DNA of 44,498 bases from Silicimonas sp. Its GTDB lineage: Bacteria > Pseudomonadota > Alphaproteobacteria > Rhodobacterales > Rhodobacteraceae. Below the pieces are notes generated by a model. That model was not told the origin of the DNA and made no database searches. It saw nothing but the letters and a program-made list of their open reading frames with translations. Shown here piece by piece: positions 34,353 to 44,498 of this stretch; the first letter of the stretch is position 1, and the number at the start of each line of letters is the position of its first letter. The DNA is taken from NCBI GenBank assembly GCA_022340315.1, contig JAJDOD010000128.1:1-44498 (forward strand). The letters are read 5' to 3'. Both the position numbers and the translations under genes were made by a program.

Positions 34353-35060
34353 ATGCGCTTTCAAACGCCTTTGATCCCGGCCCGGCTGGTGCGCCGCTAC
34401 AAACGATTCCTTGCCGATGCGGTACTCGAGGCCGACGGGCGCGAGGTCGTGGCGCACTGTCCGAACCCCGGCGCGATGCTGGGGCTGGCCGATCCGGGGA
34501 TGCGGATATGGCTTGAACCGAACGACGATCCGAAGAAGAAGCTCAAATTCGGCTGGCGGCTGGTCGAGTTACCTGGCGGACACTTGGCGGGGATCGACAC
34601 GGGCGTGCCGAACCGGGTTGTGCGCGAGGCCTTGGAGGCGCGGGCCATTCCGGCGTTGGCGGAGTACGGAACGGTGCGGCCGGAAGTGCGGTACGGACGG
34701 AACAGCCGGGTGGATTTCCTGCTGACCGAACCGGGGCTGCCGGATGCCTATGTCGAGGTGAAGAACGTTCATCTCAGCCGCAAGCCGGGGCTGGCCGAGT
34801 TTCCCGATTGCGTGACCGAGCGGGGTGCAAAGCACCTGGGAGACCTGTCGGCGATGGTGGCCGAAGGGCACAGGGCAGAAATGCTCTATCTTGTGCAGCG
34901 GACCGATTGTACTTGTTTCGACCTCGCCCGCGAACTGGATCCGGGCTATGGCGCGGCTTTCGACCGGGCGCGCGAGGCCGGGGTCGGAGTGATCTGTCAC
35001 GCGACGGGGATAACGCGCGAAGACGTGAGTTTGGCCGGTGTTCTGCCGGTGCAGGCGTGA
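34353..35060 (+). CDS. sfsA: SfsA-family DNA/RNA nuclease or sugar fermentation stimulation protein
   Basis: 235 aa, LIPARLVRRYKRFLADAVLEADGREVVAHCPNPGAMLGL. Confidence 0.93.
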   Translation: MRFQTPLIPARLVRRYKRFLADAVLEADGREVVAHCPNPGAMLGLADPGMRIWLEPNDDPKKKLKFGWRLVELPGGHLAGIDTGVPNRVVREALEARAIPALAEYGTVRPEVRYGRNSRVDFLLTEPGLPDAYVEVKNVHLSRKPGLAEFPDCVTERGAKHLGDLSAMVAEGHRAEMLYLVQRTDCTCFDLARELDPGYGAAFDRAREAGVGVICHATGITREDVSLAGVLPVQA

Positions 35061-35122
35061 GCCGGGGCAAGGGCGGTCTGGCACTTTTGGGCTATTCACC
35101 CTATATCCGGGCGAAGGAAAGG

Positions 35123-35950
35123 ATGATCCTCGTGGATGAGCGCAACAAGGGCCGCCTGACAAAGGACGGCATCCGCATTTACGAGCCAGAGGACTTCGCC
35201 GGTATGCACCGGGCGGGGGAACTGGCCGCGCGCATTCTTGACGAGATCGCCGGGATGATCGAGCCCGGACAGACAACCGGCGCGATTGACGCCGCGATCA
35301 CGTCCAAGGTCGAGGAAGCGGGGGCCAAGTCGGCCACCATCGGCTACAAGGGCTATCAGCACGCAAGCTGCATCAGCGTCAACCACGTGGTCTGCCACGG
35401 CATTCCGAGCGAAAAGCGTCTGAAGGACGGCGACATCCTAAATGTCGATGTCACTGTTATCGTCGATGGCTGGTACGGAGATACCAGCCGCATGTACGTG
35501 GCGGGCAAACTTTCCCGCAAAGCCGAGCGACTGATCCAGGTTACGCACGATGCGCTATTCAAGGGCATCGAGGCGGTCAAACCGGGCAACACCTTTGGAG
35601 ACATCGGTTTCGCGATCCAGTCTTATGTCGAGGCCGAGCGGATGTCGGTCGTGCGCGATTTCTGCGGTCATGGGCTGGGCCGCGTGTTCCATGCGCCGCC
35701 CAATGTATTGCACTACGGTCGGCCCGGCACCGGCGCGCAGCTTGAGCCTGGCATGTTCTTTACCATCGAGCCGATGGTGAACCTCGGACGTCCCGAGACA
35801 AAGGTTCTTTCGGACGAATGGACGGCGGTGACGCGGGACAAGTCTCTCTCGGCTCAGTTCGAGCACTCGGTCGGCGTTACCGAGCACGGGGCCGAGATCT
35901 TCACGCTGTCTCCTGCAGGACGGTTTCATCCGACCTGGATATCCGAATAG
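35123..35950 (+). CDS. map: type I methionine aminopeptidase
   Basis: GYKGYQHASCISVNHVVCHGIPSEKRLKDGDILNVDVTVI...FCGHGLGRVFHAPPN; alternative GTG start at 35057 overlapping the sfsA stop. Confidence 0.95.
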   Translation: MILVDERNKGRLTKDGIRIYEPEDFAGMHRAGELAARILDEIAGMIEPGQTTGAIDAAITSKVEEAGAKSATIGYKGYQHASCISVNHVVCHGIPSEKRLKDGDILNVDVTVIVDGWYGDTSRMYVAGKLSRKAERLIQVTHDALFKGIEAVKPGNTFGDIGFAIQSYVEAERMSVVRDFCGHGLGRVFHAPPNVLHYGRPGTGAQLEPGMFFTIEPMVNLGRPETKVLSDEWTAVTRDKSLSAQFEHSVGVTEHGAEIFTLSPAGRFHPTWISE

Positions 35951-36036
35951 TTCGAATCGAATTGTAGCTCGGCGCGTTCCCCGTCCCACCCGCGCTTTCT
36001 AGACCGTGCTGCAACTTTGCGGGCGATCGAGGAAGG

Positions 36037-36087
36037 CAGAAAATTGCGGTCGGCACTCATTCTGGTGGTTGTCCCGCAATTTTTCTG
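36037..36087. repeat. long inverted repeat in map-xdhA intergenic region
   Basis: CAGAAAATTGCGG (36037-36049) / CCGCAATTTTTCTG (36074-36087), one bulged T. Confidence 0.65.
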
Positions 36088-36254
36088 TCCGCCCCGACAA
36101 ATTCGCCCGACGTCAGCGGGTCTTCCTTGCGCTCTTGCCAAATCGCCAAAACCGGGCTTTCATCCTTTCCCGGACCATAGGCCCGCGCTCTCTACGCCGC
36201 ATCGACAGCGCAAACGGGTTACGGAACACGTTGGGTAAGGCGGCAGGACTTCAG

Positions 36255-37598
36255 ATGATAAGGTTTTCTCTGAACGGGGAAACTGTCGAGGTGGACACCG
36301 CGCCTTCGGTTACGCTTCTCGATTTCCTACGCGACCAGAGGCGGCTCACGGGGACCAAGGAAGGCTGCAACGAAGGCGATTGCGGGGCTTGCACGGTCAT
36401 GGTCACCGACGCCGCCGGACCGAAAGCGATGAACGCCTGTATCCTGTTCCTTCCGCAACTCGACGGAAAAGCGGTGCGCACGGTCGAGGGCATCTCGGGC
36501 CCCGGCGGAGCGCTGCACCCGGTGCAGGGCGCGATAGTCGAGCACCACGGTTCGCAATGCGGTTTCTGCACGCCGGGGTTCGTGGTCTCGATGGCGGTGG
36601 GTCACGCAACCGGGCGGCGCGACCATGACGACGTGCTGGCAGGCAATCTCTGCCGCTGTACGGGTTATGCACCCATTGTCCGTGCCGCAGAGGCGGCGGC
36701 GGGCGAGGCGGTGCCGGAATGGATGGCAGACACTCCCCCGGCGGCACATGACGGATTGCGCAGTCTCGATGACTTCGCGGACTGGTACGCAACGCACCCG
36801 GATGCCAGGCTGATCGCCGGCGCGACGGATGTGGGCCTTTGGGTGACCAAGGGTCTGAGCGAGATCGAACGCCCGGTCTTCCTGAGCGGCGTGGCGGGTC
36901 TCGACGGTGTCGAGATCGCTGACGGGGCGATCCGGGTGGGCGCGATGGTGACGATGACGGCGCTGTTGCCGGTCCTGCGCGAGCATCACCCCAGCTATGC
37001 CGAGATGGTTCGGCGCTATGGCTCGGAGCAGGTGCGCAATGCGGCGACCATCGGGGGCAACATCGCCAACGGCTCGCCCATCGGAGACAACCCTCCGGCA
37101 CTCATTGCGCTGGGGGCGAGCTTGCATCTGCGCAAGGGTTCCGAGCGGAGAGACATGCCGGTGGAGGACTTCTTCCTGGAATACGGCAGGCAGGACTTGC
37201 GGCCAGGCGAGTTTGTCGAGGCGGTTACCTTGCCGAGAACCGCTCCGGCGTTGCGCTGCTACAAGCTGTCGAAGCGGTTCGACCAGGATATCTCGGCCGT
37301 CTGCGGGTGCTTCAACGTCGATGTTCGCGACGGCGTCGTGGCGGGCGCACGCATTGCCTTCGGAGGCATGGCGGGAGTGCCGAAACGTGCGTCGGCCGTC
37401 GAGGCCGCGCTGGCGGGCCAGCCCTGGAGCGAGGAGGGCGTAAGAGACGTTTTGCCCTTGTTTGGTGACGATTTCGCTCCGCTGACTGACATGCGGGCAA
37501 GCGCGGCCTATCGGATGGCGACAGCCGGGAACATGTTGCTGCGCTATTTCCACGAATTGAGCGGCATGGCAGTCGATGTGAGGGAGGTTCGGGCATGA
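36255..37598 (+). CDS. xdhA: xanthine dehydrogenase small subunit (2Fe-2S/FAD)
   Basis: [50 protein letters not shown]. Confidence 0.96.
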   Translation: MIRFSLNGETVEVDTAPSVTLLDFLRDQRRLTGTKEGCNEGDCGACTVMVTDAAGPKAMNACILFLPQLDGKAVRTVEGISGPGGALHPVQGAIVEHHGSQCGFCTPGFVVSMAVGHATGRRDHDDVLAGNLCRCTGYAPIVRAAEAAAGEAVPEWMADTPPAAHDGLRSLDDFADWYATHPDARLIAGATDVGLWVTKGLSEIERPVFLSGVAGLDGVEIADGAIRVGAMVTMTALLPVLREHHPSYAEMVRRYGSEQVRNAATIGGNIANGSPIGDNPPALIALGASLHLRKGSERRDMPVEDFFLEYGRQDLRPGEFVEAVTLPRTAPALRCYKLSKRFDQDISAVCGCFNVDVRDGVVAGARIAFGGMAGVPKRASAVEAALAGQPWSEEGVRDVLPLFGDDFAPLTDMRASAAYRMATAGNMLLRYFHELSGMAVDVREVRA

Positions 37599-39937
37599 GC
37601 GTCGCGAAGCCGCTGCCGCATGATGCCGCCCGCCTGCACGCGACCGGGCAGGCCCGCTATGTCGACGATATCCCGAGACCGGAAGGCGCGTTGCACCTTG
37701 CGTTCGGTACATCCCAGGTCGCGCATGCGCGGATCACGGGCATGGACCTGTCGGCTGTCTCGGCTGCGCCGGGCGTTGTCGCCGTTCTGACCGCCAGTGA
37801 CCTGCCCTTTGCCAACGACGTCTCGCCCGCCCCGTCTCCCGAGCCCTTGCTCGCAGACGGAACGGTGCATTTCGTCGGCCAACCGGTGTTTCTCGTCATT
37901 GCGACAAGCCATCTGGCGGCGCGCAAGGCGGCGCGCCTGGGCAAGATCGCTTACGAGGAATGGCCGGCGCTTCTGAGCATAGACGAGGCGTTGCAGGCGG
38001 ACAGCCGTTTCGAGGAAGGGCCGCGCATCTACACCTGCGGCGATGCGTCGGCGGCGATCTCGGCAGCGCCCAGGCGATTGAAAGGCTCGATCGAGATCGG
38101 CGGGCAGGAGCATTTCTACCTGGAAGGCCAGGCGGCCCTGGCGCTTCCGCAGGAAGGCGGCGACATGATCGTGCATTCCTCGTCGCAGCATCCGACCGAG
38201 ATCCAGCACAAGGTAGCGGACGCGCTGGGCGTGCCGATGAATGCGGTGCGCTGCGAAGTGCGGCGCATGGGCGGAGGGTTCGGCGGCAAGGAAAGCCAGG
38301 GCAATTCTCTCGCGGTTTCCTGCGCTATTGCCGCACGGCTGACCGGACGGGCCTGCGCGATGCGCTATGACCGAGACGACGATTTCACCATAACCGGCAA
38401 ACGGCACGATTTCCGCATCGACTACGAAGTTGGCTTTGACGGTGAGGGACGGATTCTGGGGGTCGCGTTCCTGCAATATTGCCGGTGCGGCTGGTCGATG
38501 GACCTGAGCCTGCCGGTGGCCGACCGCGCGATGCTTCATGCGGACAACGCCTATTACATTCCGAACATGCGGATCGAAAGCCACCGGCTGAAGACCAACA
38601 CGCAGTCGGCCACCGCCTTTCGCGGCTTCGGCGGACCGCAGGGCATGGTGGGGATCGAGCGGGTGCTCGACCACGTGGCACATGCCGTGGGGCGCGATCC
38701 GCTCGAGGTGCGGCGGCTCAATTACTATGCCGCGCCGATGCCGGAAGGGCCGGGAACGGGAAAGCGTTTCGGGGGCGAGTATTCTCCGAAACCAGAAGAA
38801 ATCGGCTCGCAGAAAACCCACTATGGCCAGCCGGTCGAGGACTTCATTCTGCATGAGCTGACCGAGCGGCTGGCCGAAACCAGTGACTATTCCGGGCGAA
38901 AGGCTGCTGTCGCGAACTGGAACAATCAGAACTCGATCCTGAAGAAGGGTCTGGCGCTGACCCCGGTGAAATTCGGGATCAGTTTCACGCTGACGCATCT
39001 CAACCAGGCCGGCGCCTTGGTGCATGTCTATGCTGACGGCTCGATCCATCTGAACCACGGCGGGACCGAGATGGGGCAGGGCTTGTTCCAGAAGGTTGCG
39101 CAGGTCGCGGCCCAGCGGTTCGGGGTCGGAATGGAAAGGGTGAAGATCACCGCCACCGACACCGCGAAGGTGCCGAACACATCCGCCACCGCCGCGTCCT
39201 CGGGCTCGGACCTGAACGGCATGGCGGTGAAAGCGGCCTGCGACACGATCCGGGACCGGCTGGCGGTTTTCGTGGCGGAACGCGCCCAGACCGATCCCGC
39301 TTCTGTGCGGTTCGAGGGTGGCAAGGTGCACGTGGGCGCCGAGGTCCTGGACTTCGATTCGGTTATCAAAGACGCCTACATGGCGCGCGTCAGCCTCTCG
39401 GCCACAGGCTTCTACAAGACGCCCAAGGTTGAGTGGGACCGGATCAAGGGCGAGGGGCGGCCGTTCTTCTATTTCGCCTACGGCGCCGCCCTGACCGAGG
39501 TCGTGGTCGATACACTCACGGGCGAGTACCGCATCCTGCGGGCCGATATCCTGCACGATTGCGGGGCCTCGCTGAACCCGGCGCTGGACATCGGACAGAT
39601 CGAGGGCGGCTACGTGCAGGGTGCGGGCTGGCTGACGACCGAGGAACTTGTCTGGGACGACAAGGGAGTTCTCAGGACCCACGCGCCCTCCACCTACAAG
39701 ATCCCGGCCTGTTCGGACCGGCCCGAGGTGTTCAACGTCGCGCTCTGGGACGGCCAGAACCGCGAGGAGACGATCTATCGTTCCAAGGCGGTGGGGGAAC
39801 CGCCGCTGATGCTGGGAATCTCGGCGCTGATGGCACTTTCCGACGCAGTGGCGGCCTGCGGGTCGGACTATCCCGATCTCGATGCGCCTGCGACGCCGGA
39901 GCGGGTTCTGATGGCGATACGGCAGGTGCAGCAGTGA
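37595..39937 (+). CDS. xdhB: xanthine dehydrogenase large (molybdopterin) subunit
   Basis: 780 aa, [21 protein letters not shown]..., [22 protein letters not shown]. Confidence 0.97.
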   Translation: MSVAKPLPHDAARLHATGQARYVDDIPRPEGALHLAFGTSQVAHARITGMDLSAVSAAPGVVAVLTASDLPFANDVSPAPSPEPLLADGTVHFVGQPVFLVIATSHLAARKAARLGKIAYEEWPALLSIDEALQADSRFEEGPRIYTCGDASAAISAAPRRLKGSIEIGGQEHFYLEGQAALALPQEGGDMIVHSSSQHPTEIQHKVADALGVPMNAVRCEVRRMGGGFGGKESQGNSLAVSCAIAARLTGRACAMRYDRDDDFTITGKRHDFRIDYEVGFDGEGRILGVAFLQYCRCGWSMDLSLPVADRAMLHADNAYYIPNMRIESHRLKTNTQSATAFRGFGGPQGMVGIERVLDHVAHAVGRDPLEVRRLNYYAAPMPEGPGTGKRFGGEYSPKPEEIGSQKTHYGQPVEDFILHELTERLAETSDYSGRKAAVANWNNQNSILKKGLALTPVKFGISFTLTHLNQAGALVHVYADGSIHLNHGGTEMGQGLFQKVAQVAAQRFGVGMERVKITATDTAKVPNTSATAASSGSDLNGMAVKAACDTIRDRLAVFVAERAQTDPASVRFEGGKVHVGAEVLDFDSVIKDAYMARVSLSATGFYKTPKVEWDRIKGEGRPFFYFAYGAALTEVVVDTLTGEYRILRADILHDCGASLNPALDIGQIEGGYVQGAGWLTTEELVWDDKGVLRTHAPSTYKIPACSDRPEVFNVALWDGQNREETIYRSKAVGEPPLMLGISALMALSDAVAACGSDYPDLDAPATPERVLMAIRQVQQ

Positions 39938-40845
39938 GTTTCGAGCGGGATACCATGCTTGCCGGGCCACTGCCCGTGGCGCGGGTGGTGATCACCTCGC
40001 GCAAGGGGTCGTCGCCGCGCGAGGTGGGGACGTCGATGCTGGTCTGGGCCGACCGCGTGGAGGGTACCATCGGGGGTGGCGCCCTGGAGCTGCAGGCCAT
40101 CGCGCAGGCCCGCGAGGTGTTGGAGAGCGGCGTGCCGAGAGTGCATCGGCAAGCGCTCGGGCCGGACCTGGGCCAGTGCTGCGGCGGTGCGGTGACGACG
40201 CTGATCGAGCGGTGGGATCGGCAGGCGCTGGAGGCAATCGAAGGTGCGGTGATCAGGCCCATGCCGGGCACCGAGGGAGAGATGCCTGCTGCGTTGATGC
40301 GAAGGGAAGTCACTCAACCTGGCGTGACAGAGGGCTGGATGGCCGAACCTGTCGCGGCCCCCGCGCGCGAGATCTGGGTTTGGGGCGCGGGGCATGTGGG
40401 CACGGCTTTGATGAATGTTCTCATGCCCTTGCCGGGATTCCGACTGACCTGGGCCGATCCCGATCCGGCGCGGTTTCCGACGGGATTGCCCGATCACGTC
40501 AGAACGCTTGCGGCTGAGAACCCCGCCGACCTTGCCAACCTGGCACCGGCGGAGGCCGAACATTTCGTGATGACCTACAGCCATGCCATCGACCTCGATA
40601 TCTGCCATCGCGTCCTGTCGCGGCCGTTCCGGTTTCTCGGGCTTATCGGGTCGAAGTCGAAAAGCGCCCGGTTCCGGTCGCGGCTGAGCGCGTTGGGGCA
40701 CTCGCCTGCACAGATCGAACGGATGATATGTCCGATTGGCGATCCGTCCCTTGGGCGGCACCCGCAAGCGATTGCGCTTGGCGTGGCGACGGGCATACTG
40801 CGGGGCGAAACGCTGGGGGCGGCAATCATGGACAAAAGCGCGTGA
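39934..40845 (+). CDS. xdhC: xanthine dehydrogenase accessory protein XdhC
   Basis: GTG start overlapping the xdhB stop; TSRKGSSPREVGTSMLVWADRVEGTIGGGALE. Confidence 0.94.
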   Translation: MSFERDTMLAGPLPVARVVITSRKGSSPREVGTSMLVWADRVEGTIGGGALELQAIAQAREVLESGVPRVHRQALGPDLGQCCGGAVTTLIERWDRQALEAIEGAVIRPMPGTEGEMPAALMRREVTQPGVTEGWMAEPVAAPAREIWVWGAGHVGTALMNVLMPLPGFRLTWADPDPARFPTGLPDHVRTLAAENPADLANLAPAEAEHFVMTYSHAIDLDICHRVLSRPFRFLGLIGSKSKSARFRSRLSALGHSPAQIERMICPIGDPSLGRHPQAIALGVATGILRGETLGAAIMDKSA

Positions 40846-42359
40846 CGGCGCCTCTGCTTGAGGTAAAGGGCCTGCGGAAGGCCTATCCCGGCGTCGTGGC
40901 CAACGACGATGTCAGTTTCTCGATCGGGCGCGGCGAAGTGCATTCGCTTCTGGGCGAGAACGGTGCGGGCAAGTCGACGCTGGTGAAAATGGTCTATGGG
41001 CTTGTCCGGCCGGACGAGGGGTCGATGACCTTCGATGGCGCGGCTTTCGCGCCCACGAGCCCGCACGAGGCGCGGCGCACAGGTATCGCGATGGTGTTTC
41101 AGCACTTCTCGCTTTTCGAGGCGCTGGACGTGGCCGAGAACGTGGCACTTGGCATGGAAACGCCGCCGCCGATGCACACGCTGGCGCAGCAGATCCGCGA
41201 GGTGAGCGAGACCTACGGACTGCCCCTGAACCCCGACCGGCTGGTGGGCGATCTTTCTGCCGGCGAGCGGCAGCGGGTCGAGATCATCCGGTGTCTCTTG
41301 CAGGATCCGAAGCTTCTGATCATGGACGAACCGACCAGCGTGCTGACGCCGCAGGAGGTGGATATCCTTTTCGAAACGTTGAGGAAATTGCAAAGCGAAG
41401 GGACCTCGATCCTGTATATCAGCCATAAGTTGGAGGAAATCCGCACGCTCTGCGACGGCGCGACGATCCTGCGGCTGGGCAAGGTCGTCGGATCGGCGGA
41501 CCCCAAGGCGTCGTCGGCGCGCGAACTGGCGGCGATGATGGTGGGCGAGGAGCTGAAGGTTCCGGAGGCGCGCGCGCATCGTCTGGGAGAGGTGGCGCTG
41601 AAGCTGGACAACCTGTCGGTCGCCTCGCCAAGTGCATTCGGAACGTCGCTGAAGGGTGTCTCGCTGGAGTTGCGCAAGGGCGAGGTGCTGGGCGTTGGGG
41701 GCGTGGCAGGGAACGGGCAGGACGAACTTCTGGGCGCCCTGAGCGGCGAGTTGCGGGCCACGCCCGGTGCCGTGGTCCTTGCGGGTCAACCGATTGGCGG
41801 GCTTGGTCCGGTCGAGCGCCGGGCGCTGGGGCTGCTGGCCGCACCCGAGGAGCGGCTGGGCCACGCGGCGGCACCGAACATGAGCCTGACCGAGAACGCG
41901 GCCCTTTCGGGCTGGCTGCGGAAGGACATGGTTAACAGATCGTTAATCGACTGGCGGAAAGCGCGCGGTTTCGCGGGTGAGGTGATCAAGGCTTTCGATG
42001 TGCGCACACCTGGGACGGAAACGGCGGCGCGGGCCTTGTCGGGGGGGAACCTCCAGAAATTCGTGATCGGCCGGGAGATATTGCAGGCCCCGGATGTACT
42101 TGTGGTTAACCAGCCGACCTGGGGGGTGGATGCAAGTGCGGCGGCGGCGATCCGGCAGGCGTTGCTCGATCTTGCCGCAAACGGGGCGGCGGTGATGGTG
42201 ATCAGCCAGGATCTGGACGAGCTGATGGAGATCTCGACCAGTTTCGCCGCGCTGAACGAAGGGCGGCTGAGCCCGGTGCGGCCGGCCGAGGGACTGACGA
42301 TCGACGAGATCGGGCTGATGATGGGGGGCGCACATGGCATGGAGGTGGCGCATGTGTGA
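40842..42359 (+). CDS. ABC transporter ATP-binding protein (duplicated ATPase; BmpA-type nucleoside/purine uptake)
   Basis: GTG start VTAPLLEVKGLRKAYPGVVANDDVSFSIGRGEVHSLLGENGAGKSTLVKM; two ATPase halves; GTGA overlap with xdhC. Confidence 0.93.
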   Translation: MTAPLLEVKGLRKAYPGVVANDDVSFSIGRGEVHSLLGENGAGKSTLVKMVYGLVRPDEGSMTFDGAAFAPTSPHEARRTGIAMVFQHFSLFEALDVAENVALGMETPPPMHTLAQQIREVSETYGLPLNPDRLVGDLSAGERQRVEIIRCLLQDPKLLIMDEPTSVLTPQEVDILFETLRKLQSEGTSILYISHKLEEIRTLCDGATILRLGKVVGSADPKASSARELAAMMVGEELKVPEARAHRLGEVALKLDNLSVASPSAFGTSLKGVSLELRKGEVLGVGGVAGNGQDELLGALSGELRATPGAVVLAGQPIGGLGPVERRALGLLAAPEERLGHAAAPNMSLTENAALSGWLRKDMVNRSLIDWRKARGFAGEVIKAFDVRTPGTETAARALSGGNLQKFVIGREILQAPDVLVVNQPTWGVDASAAAAIRQALLDLAANGAAVMVISQDLDELMEISTSFAALNEGRLSPVRPAEGLTIDEIGLMMGGAHGMEVAHV

Positions 42360-42371
42360 CGCTCGGGACAT

Positions 42372-42393
42372 GCGTATTTTTGAAGAGATGAAG
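42372..42393 (+). repeat. dispersed element core, copy 5 (no hairpin)
   Basis: GCGTATTTTTGAAGAGATGAAG between the ABC ATPase stop and the permease start; matches the copy 3 core at all but one base. Confidence 0.55.
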
Positions 42394-42395
42394 AC

Positions 42396-43481
42396 GTGAT
42401 CCGGCTGGAGAAACGAGCCGCTCCCTCGCGCGTATGGTCCTACCTGACGCCGGTGGTCGCGGTGCTGGCGACGATGGTGGCGGGCGGTGTGATGTTCGCG
42501 CTGCTCGGCACTGAGCCAGTTGCGGCGATCAGGACGATCTTCTGGGACCCGGTCTTCGGGGAATTCGCGTTCTACTACCGGGGGCAGCTTCTGGTGAAGG
42601 CAGGGCCGCTGATCCTGATCGCGGTGGGTCTGGCGCTGGGGTTCAAGGCGGGCATCTGGAATATCGGCGCCGAAGGGCAGTACATCATTGGCGCTGTCTG
42701 CGGGGCGGCGGTGGGTCTGGCGTTCTACCCGATGGAGGCGCGCTGGCTGATCTTTCCGCTGATGGTGATCGCGGGCGCTGTCGGTGGTGTTCTTTGGGCG
42801 ATGATCCCGGGCATCTTGCGAACGCGGTTCAATACCAACGAGATCCTCGTGTCGCTGCTTCTGGTCTATGTGGCCGAGCAGATCCTGGCCTGGACGGCGC
42901 TGGGGCCGTTACGTAACCCTGACGGGTCGGGTTTTCCCGGCTCGCGGAACCTGCGGCAATACGAGAGCGCGGCGAATAACGAGCTGATCGCCGGGACGGG
43001 GATGCACTGGGGCGTTGTCGCGGCGTTCATCGCGGTGATTTTCGCCTATATCCTGCTTTCACGGCACCTGACCGGGTTCCATATCCGACTGGCGGGCGAA
43101 AGCCCGCGGGCGGCGCGGTTCGCGGGCGTCAACCCGAACCGGCTGATCCTGTTTTGCCTTGGGATTTCAGGGGCTTTGGCCGGGATGGCCGGGCTGTTCG
43201 AGGTGGCGGGGCCGTCGGGGCAGATCAGCATCGACTTCAACTCGAACTACGGGTTCACCGCGATCATCGTGGCCTTTCTCGGGCGGCTGCACCCGGTGGG
43301 CATCCTGCTGGCGGGCCTGCTGATGGCGCTGACCTATATCGGGGGCGAGGCGGCGCAGGCGACGCTGGGGCTGCCGGCGGCGGCGATCCAGGCGTTCCAG
43401 GGGATGTTGTTGTTCTTCCTCTTGGGTTTCGATGTCCTAACGAATTTCCGCGTGCGGTTCGGTGCGGGGGCGGCGGCATGA
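42396..43481 (+). CDS. ABC transporter permease (nucleoside/purine type)
   Basis: 361 aa, multi-TM, KAGIWNIGAEGQYIIGAVCGA. Confidence 0.93.
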   Translation: MIRLEKRAAPSRVWSYLTPVVAVLATMVAGGVMFALLGTEPVAAIRTIFWDPVFGEFAFYYRGQLLVKAGPLILIAVGLALGFKAGIWNIGAEGQYIIGAVCGAAVGLAFYPMEARWLIFPLMVIAGAVGGVLWAMIPGILRTRFNTNEILVSLLLVYVAEQILAWTALGPLRNPDGSGFPGSRNLRQYESAANNELIAGTGMHWGVVAAFIAVIFAYILLSRHLTGFHIRLAGESPRAARFAGVNPNRLILFCLGISGALAGMAGLFEVAGPSGQISIDFNSNYGFTAIIVAFLGRLHPVGILLAGLLMALTYIGGEAAQATLGLPAAAIQAFQGMLLFFLLGFDVLTNFRVRFGAGAAA

Positions 43482-43533
43482 TCGGAAATTGCGCGAATCG
43501 GCTGTTAATGCTGGGGGAAGTGCACGGATCCGG

Positions 43534-43576
43534 ACGTCGGTATCACGTCGGTATCACGTCGGTATTGCGTCGGTGC
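43534..43576. repeat. ~11-bp tandem repeat ACGTCGGTATC, about 4 copies (last degenerate)
   Basis: ACGTCGGTATC ACGTCGGTATC ACGTCGGTATT GCGTCGGTGC. Confidence 0.8.
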
Positions 43577-43635
43577 ATGGTCGGTCGGGATGCCGTGGTT
43601 AACATGGCGCTCGGTCGAAAGCGGGGGATTTCGTG

Positions 43636-44498
43636 ATGGATTTCGGCTCGATCAACCCCGTGCTGCTTATCGCCTCGCTCATGGTGGCCTCGACGCCCAT
43701 CCTGCTGGCTGCCATCGGGGAACTGGTGGTCGAGCGCTCGGGCGTGCTGAACCTGGGCGTCGAGGGGATGATGATCGTGGGCGCGGTCACCGGCTTCATC
43801 GTCGCGGTCGAGACCGGCTCGCCCGCGCTGGGCTTCGTGGCAGGCGCCGTCGGTGCGACGGTCCTTTCGATGGTCTTCGCGGTGCTGACGCAGGTATTCC
43901 TGTCGAACCAGGTGGCGACGGGTCTGGGGTTGACGTTGTTCGGGCTTGGGGTCTCGGCGCTTCTGGGACGTGAGTACGCGCAGCTTCGCACACCGGAATC
44001 GCCGCGGATGGAGTTTTTCGGATTGAACGAGTTGCCGGTTATCGGGCGGATCGTCTTCAACCAGCATCCGCTTGTCTACCTGTCGCTGATCCTCGTGATC
44101 GGCGTCTGGTGGTTCCTGCGGAGCACCCGTCCGGGGATGATCCTGCGCGCGGTGGGCGAGAACCATGACGCAGCCCATGCGCTGGGCTATTCAGTCGTTG
44201 CGACGCGGTTCGCCGCGATTGCCTTCGGAGGCGCCTGCGCCGGGTTGGGAGGCGCATTCCTGAGCCTGGTGATCGTGCCGCAATGGGTCGATGGGATCAC
44301 CGCGGGGCGGGGCTGGATCGCGCTGGCGATCGTGGTTTTCGCGTCGTGGAAGGCGTGGCGCGTTCTGCTTGGTGCCTACTTGTTCGGCGGTATCTCGGTT
44401 CTGCAGCTCAACCTGCAGGCGGCAGGTTTCGCGATACCGGTCGAACTCTTGTCCATGTCGCCATACCTGATAACCATTCTGGTGCTGGTCATCATCTC
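43636..44498 (+). CDS. ABC transporter permease, second subunit (truncated by window end)
   Basis: Read directly: MDFGSINPVLLIASLMVASTPILLAAIGELVVERSGVLNLGVEGMMIVGAVTGFIVAVE...; open to the right edge, hence absent from the ORF track. Confidence 0.92.
   Translation, partial: MDFGSINPVLLIASLMVASTPILLAAIGELVVERSGVLNLGVEGMMIVGAVTGFIVAVETGSPALGFVAGAVGATVLSMVFAVLTQVFLSNQVATGLGLTLFGLGVSALLGREYAQLRTPESPRMEFFGLNELPVIGRIVFNQHPLVYLSLILVIGVWWFLRSTRPGMILRAVGENHDAAHALGYSVVATRFAAIAFGGACAGLGGAFLSLVIVPQWVDGITAGRGWIALAIVVFASWKAWRVLLGAYLFGGISVLQLNLQAAGFAIPVELLSMSPYLITILVLVII

Noticed and set aside
37544-39970. 808-aa minus-strand ORF antisense to xdhB
   Set aside because: Same GC-bias artefact; low-complexity composition, fully overlaps xdhB.

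Overview
The window is most of a photosynthesis gene cluster (PGC) from an aerobic anoxygenic phototroph or purple bacterium of the Rhodobacteraceae type, followed by ordinary chromosomal genes. The family-level assignment comes from gene content and order; I ran no search. Order from the left: bchY (3' end)-bchZ-pufQ-pufB-pufA-pufL-pufM-pufC-dxs on +; idi, bchP, a PucC/BCH-family MFS gene and bchG on -; a small DUF3592-like membrane protein on +; ppsR and ppaA/aerR on -; then one long + run bchF-bchN-bchB-bchH-bchL-bchM-lhaA-puhA-puhB-puhC-orf98-acsF-puhE-hemA, ending with a cytochrome c2 gene. Outside the PGC are a LysR regulator with a clear intrinsic terminator, a - operon (CinA-like, GNAT, OmpA-like), sfsA, map, xdhABC and a BmpA-type nucleoside/purine ABC transporter whose second permease runs off the right edge. 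pufB, pufA and that last permease are absent from the supplied ORF track but readable directly. Main points for follow-up: (1) PufC has only three CXXCH motifs and lacks both the first heme site and a lipobox cysteine; (2) a dispersed GC-hairpin + 'GGATATTT..G..CCGATGAA'-type element occurs five times, all on +, just after stop codons in four cases and in-frame inside the bchB inter-domain linker in the fifth; (3) three exact TGT-N12-ACA PpsR-type operators, one abutting the bchG start codon; (4) paired inverted repeats upstream of the cytochrome c2 gene and xdhA; (5) a composite motif (ACGTCGGTATC repeats plus ATGCCGyGGTTAAC) in two distant intergenic regions. I see no convincing wholly new multi-gene system. 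The best candidates for undescribed biology are the dispersed element and the small coupled ORF between puhC and acsF.
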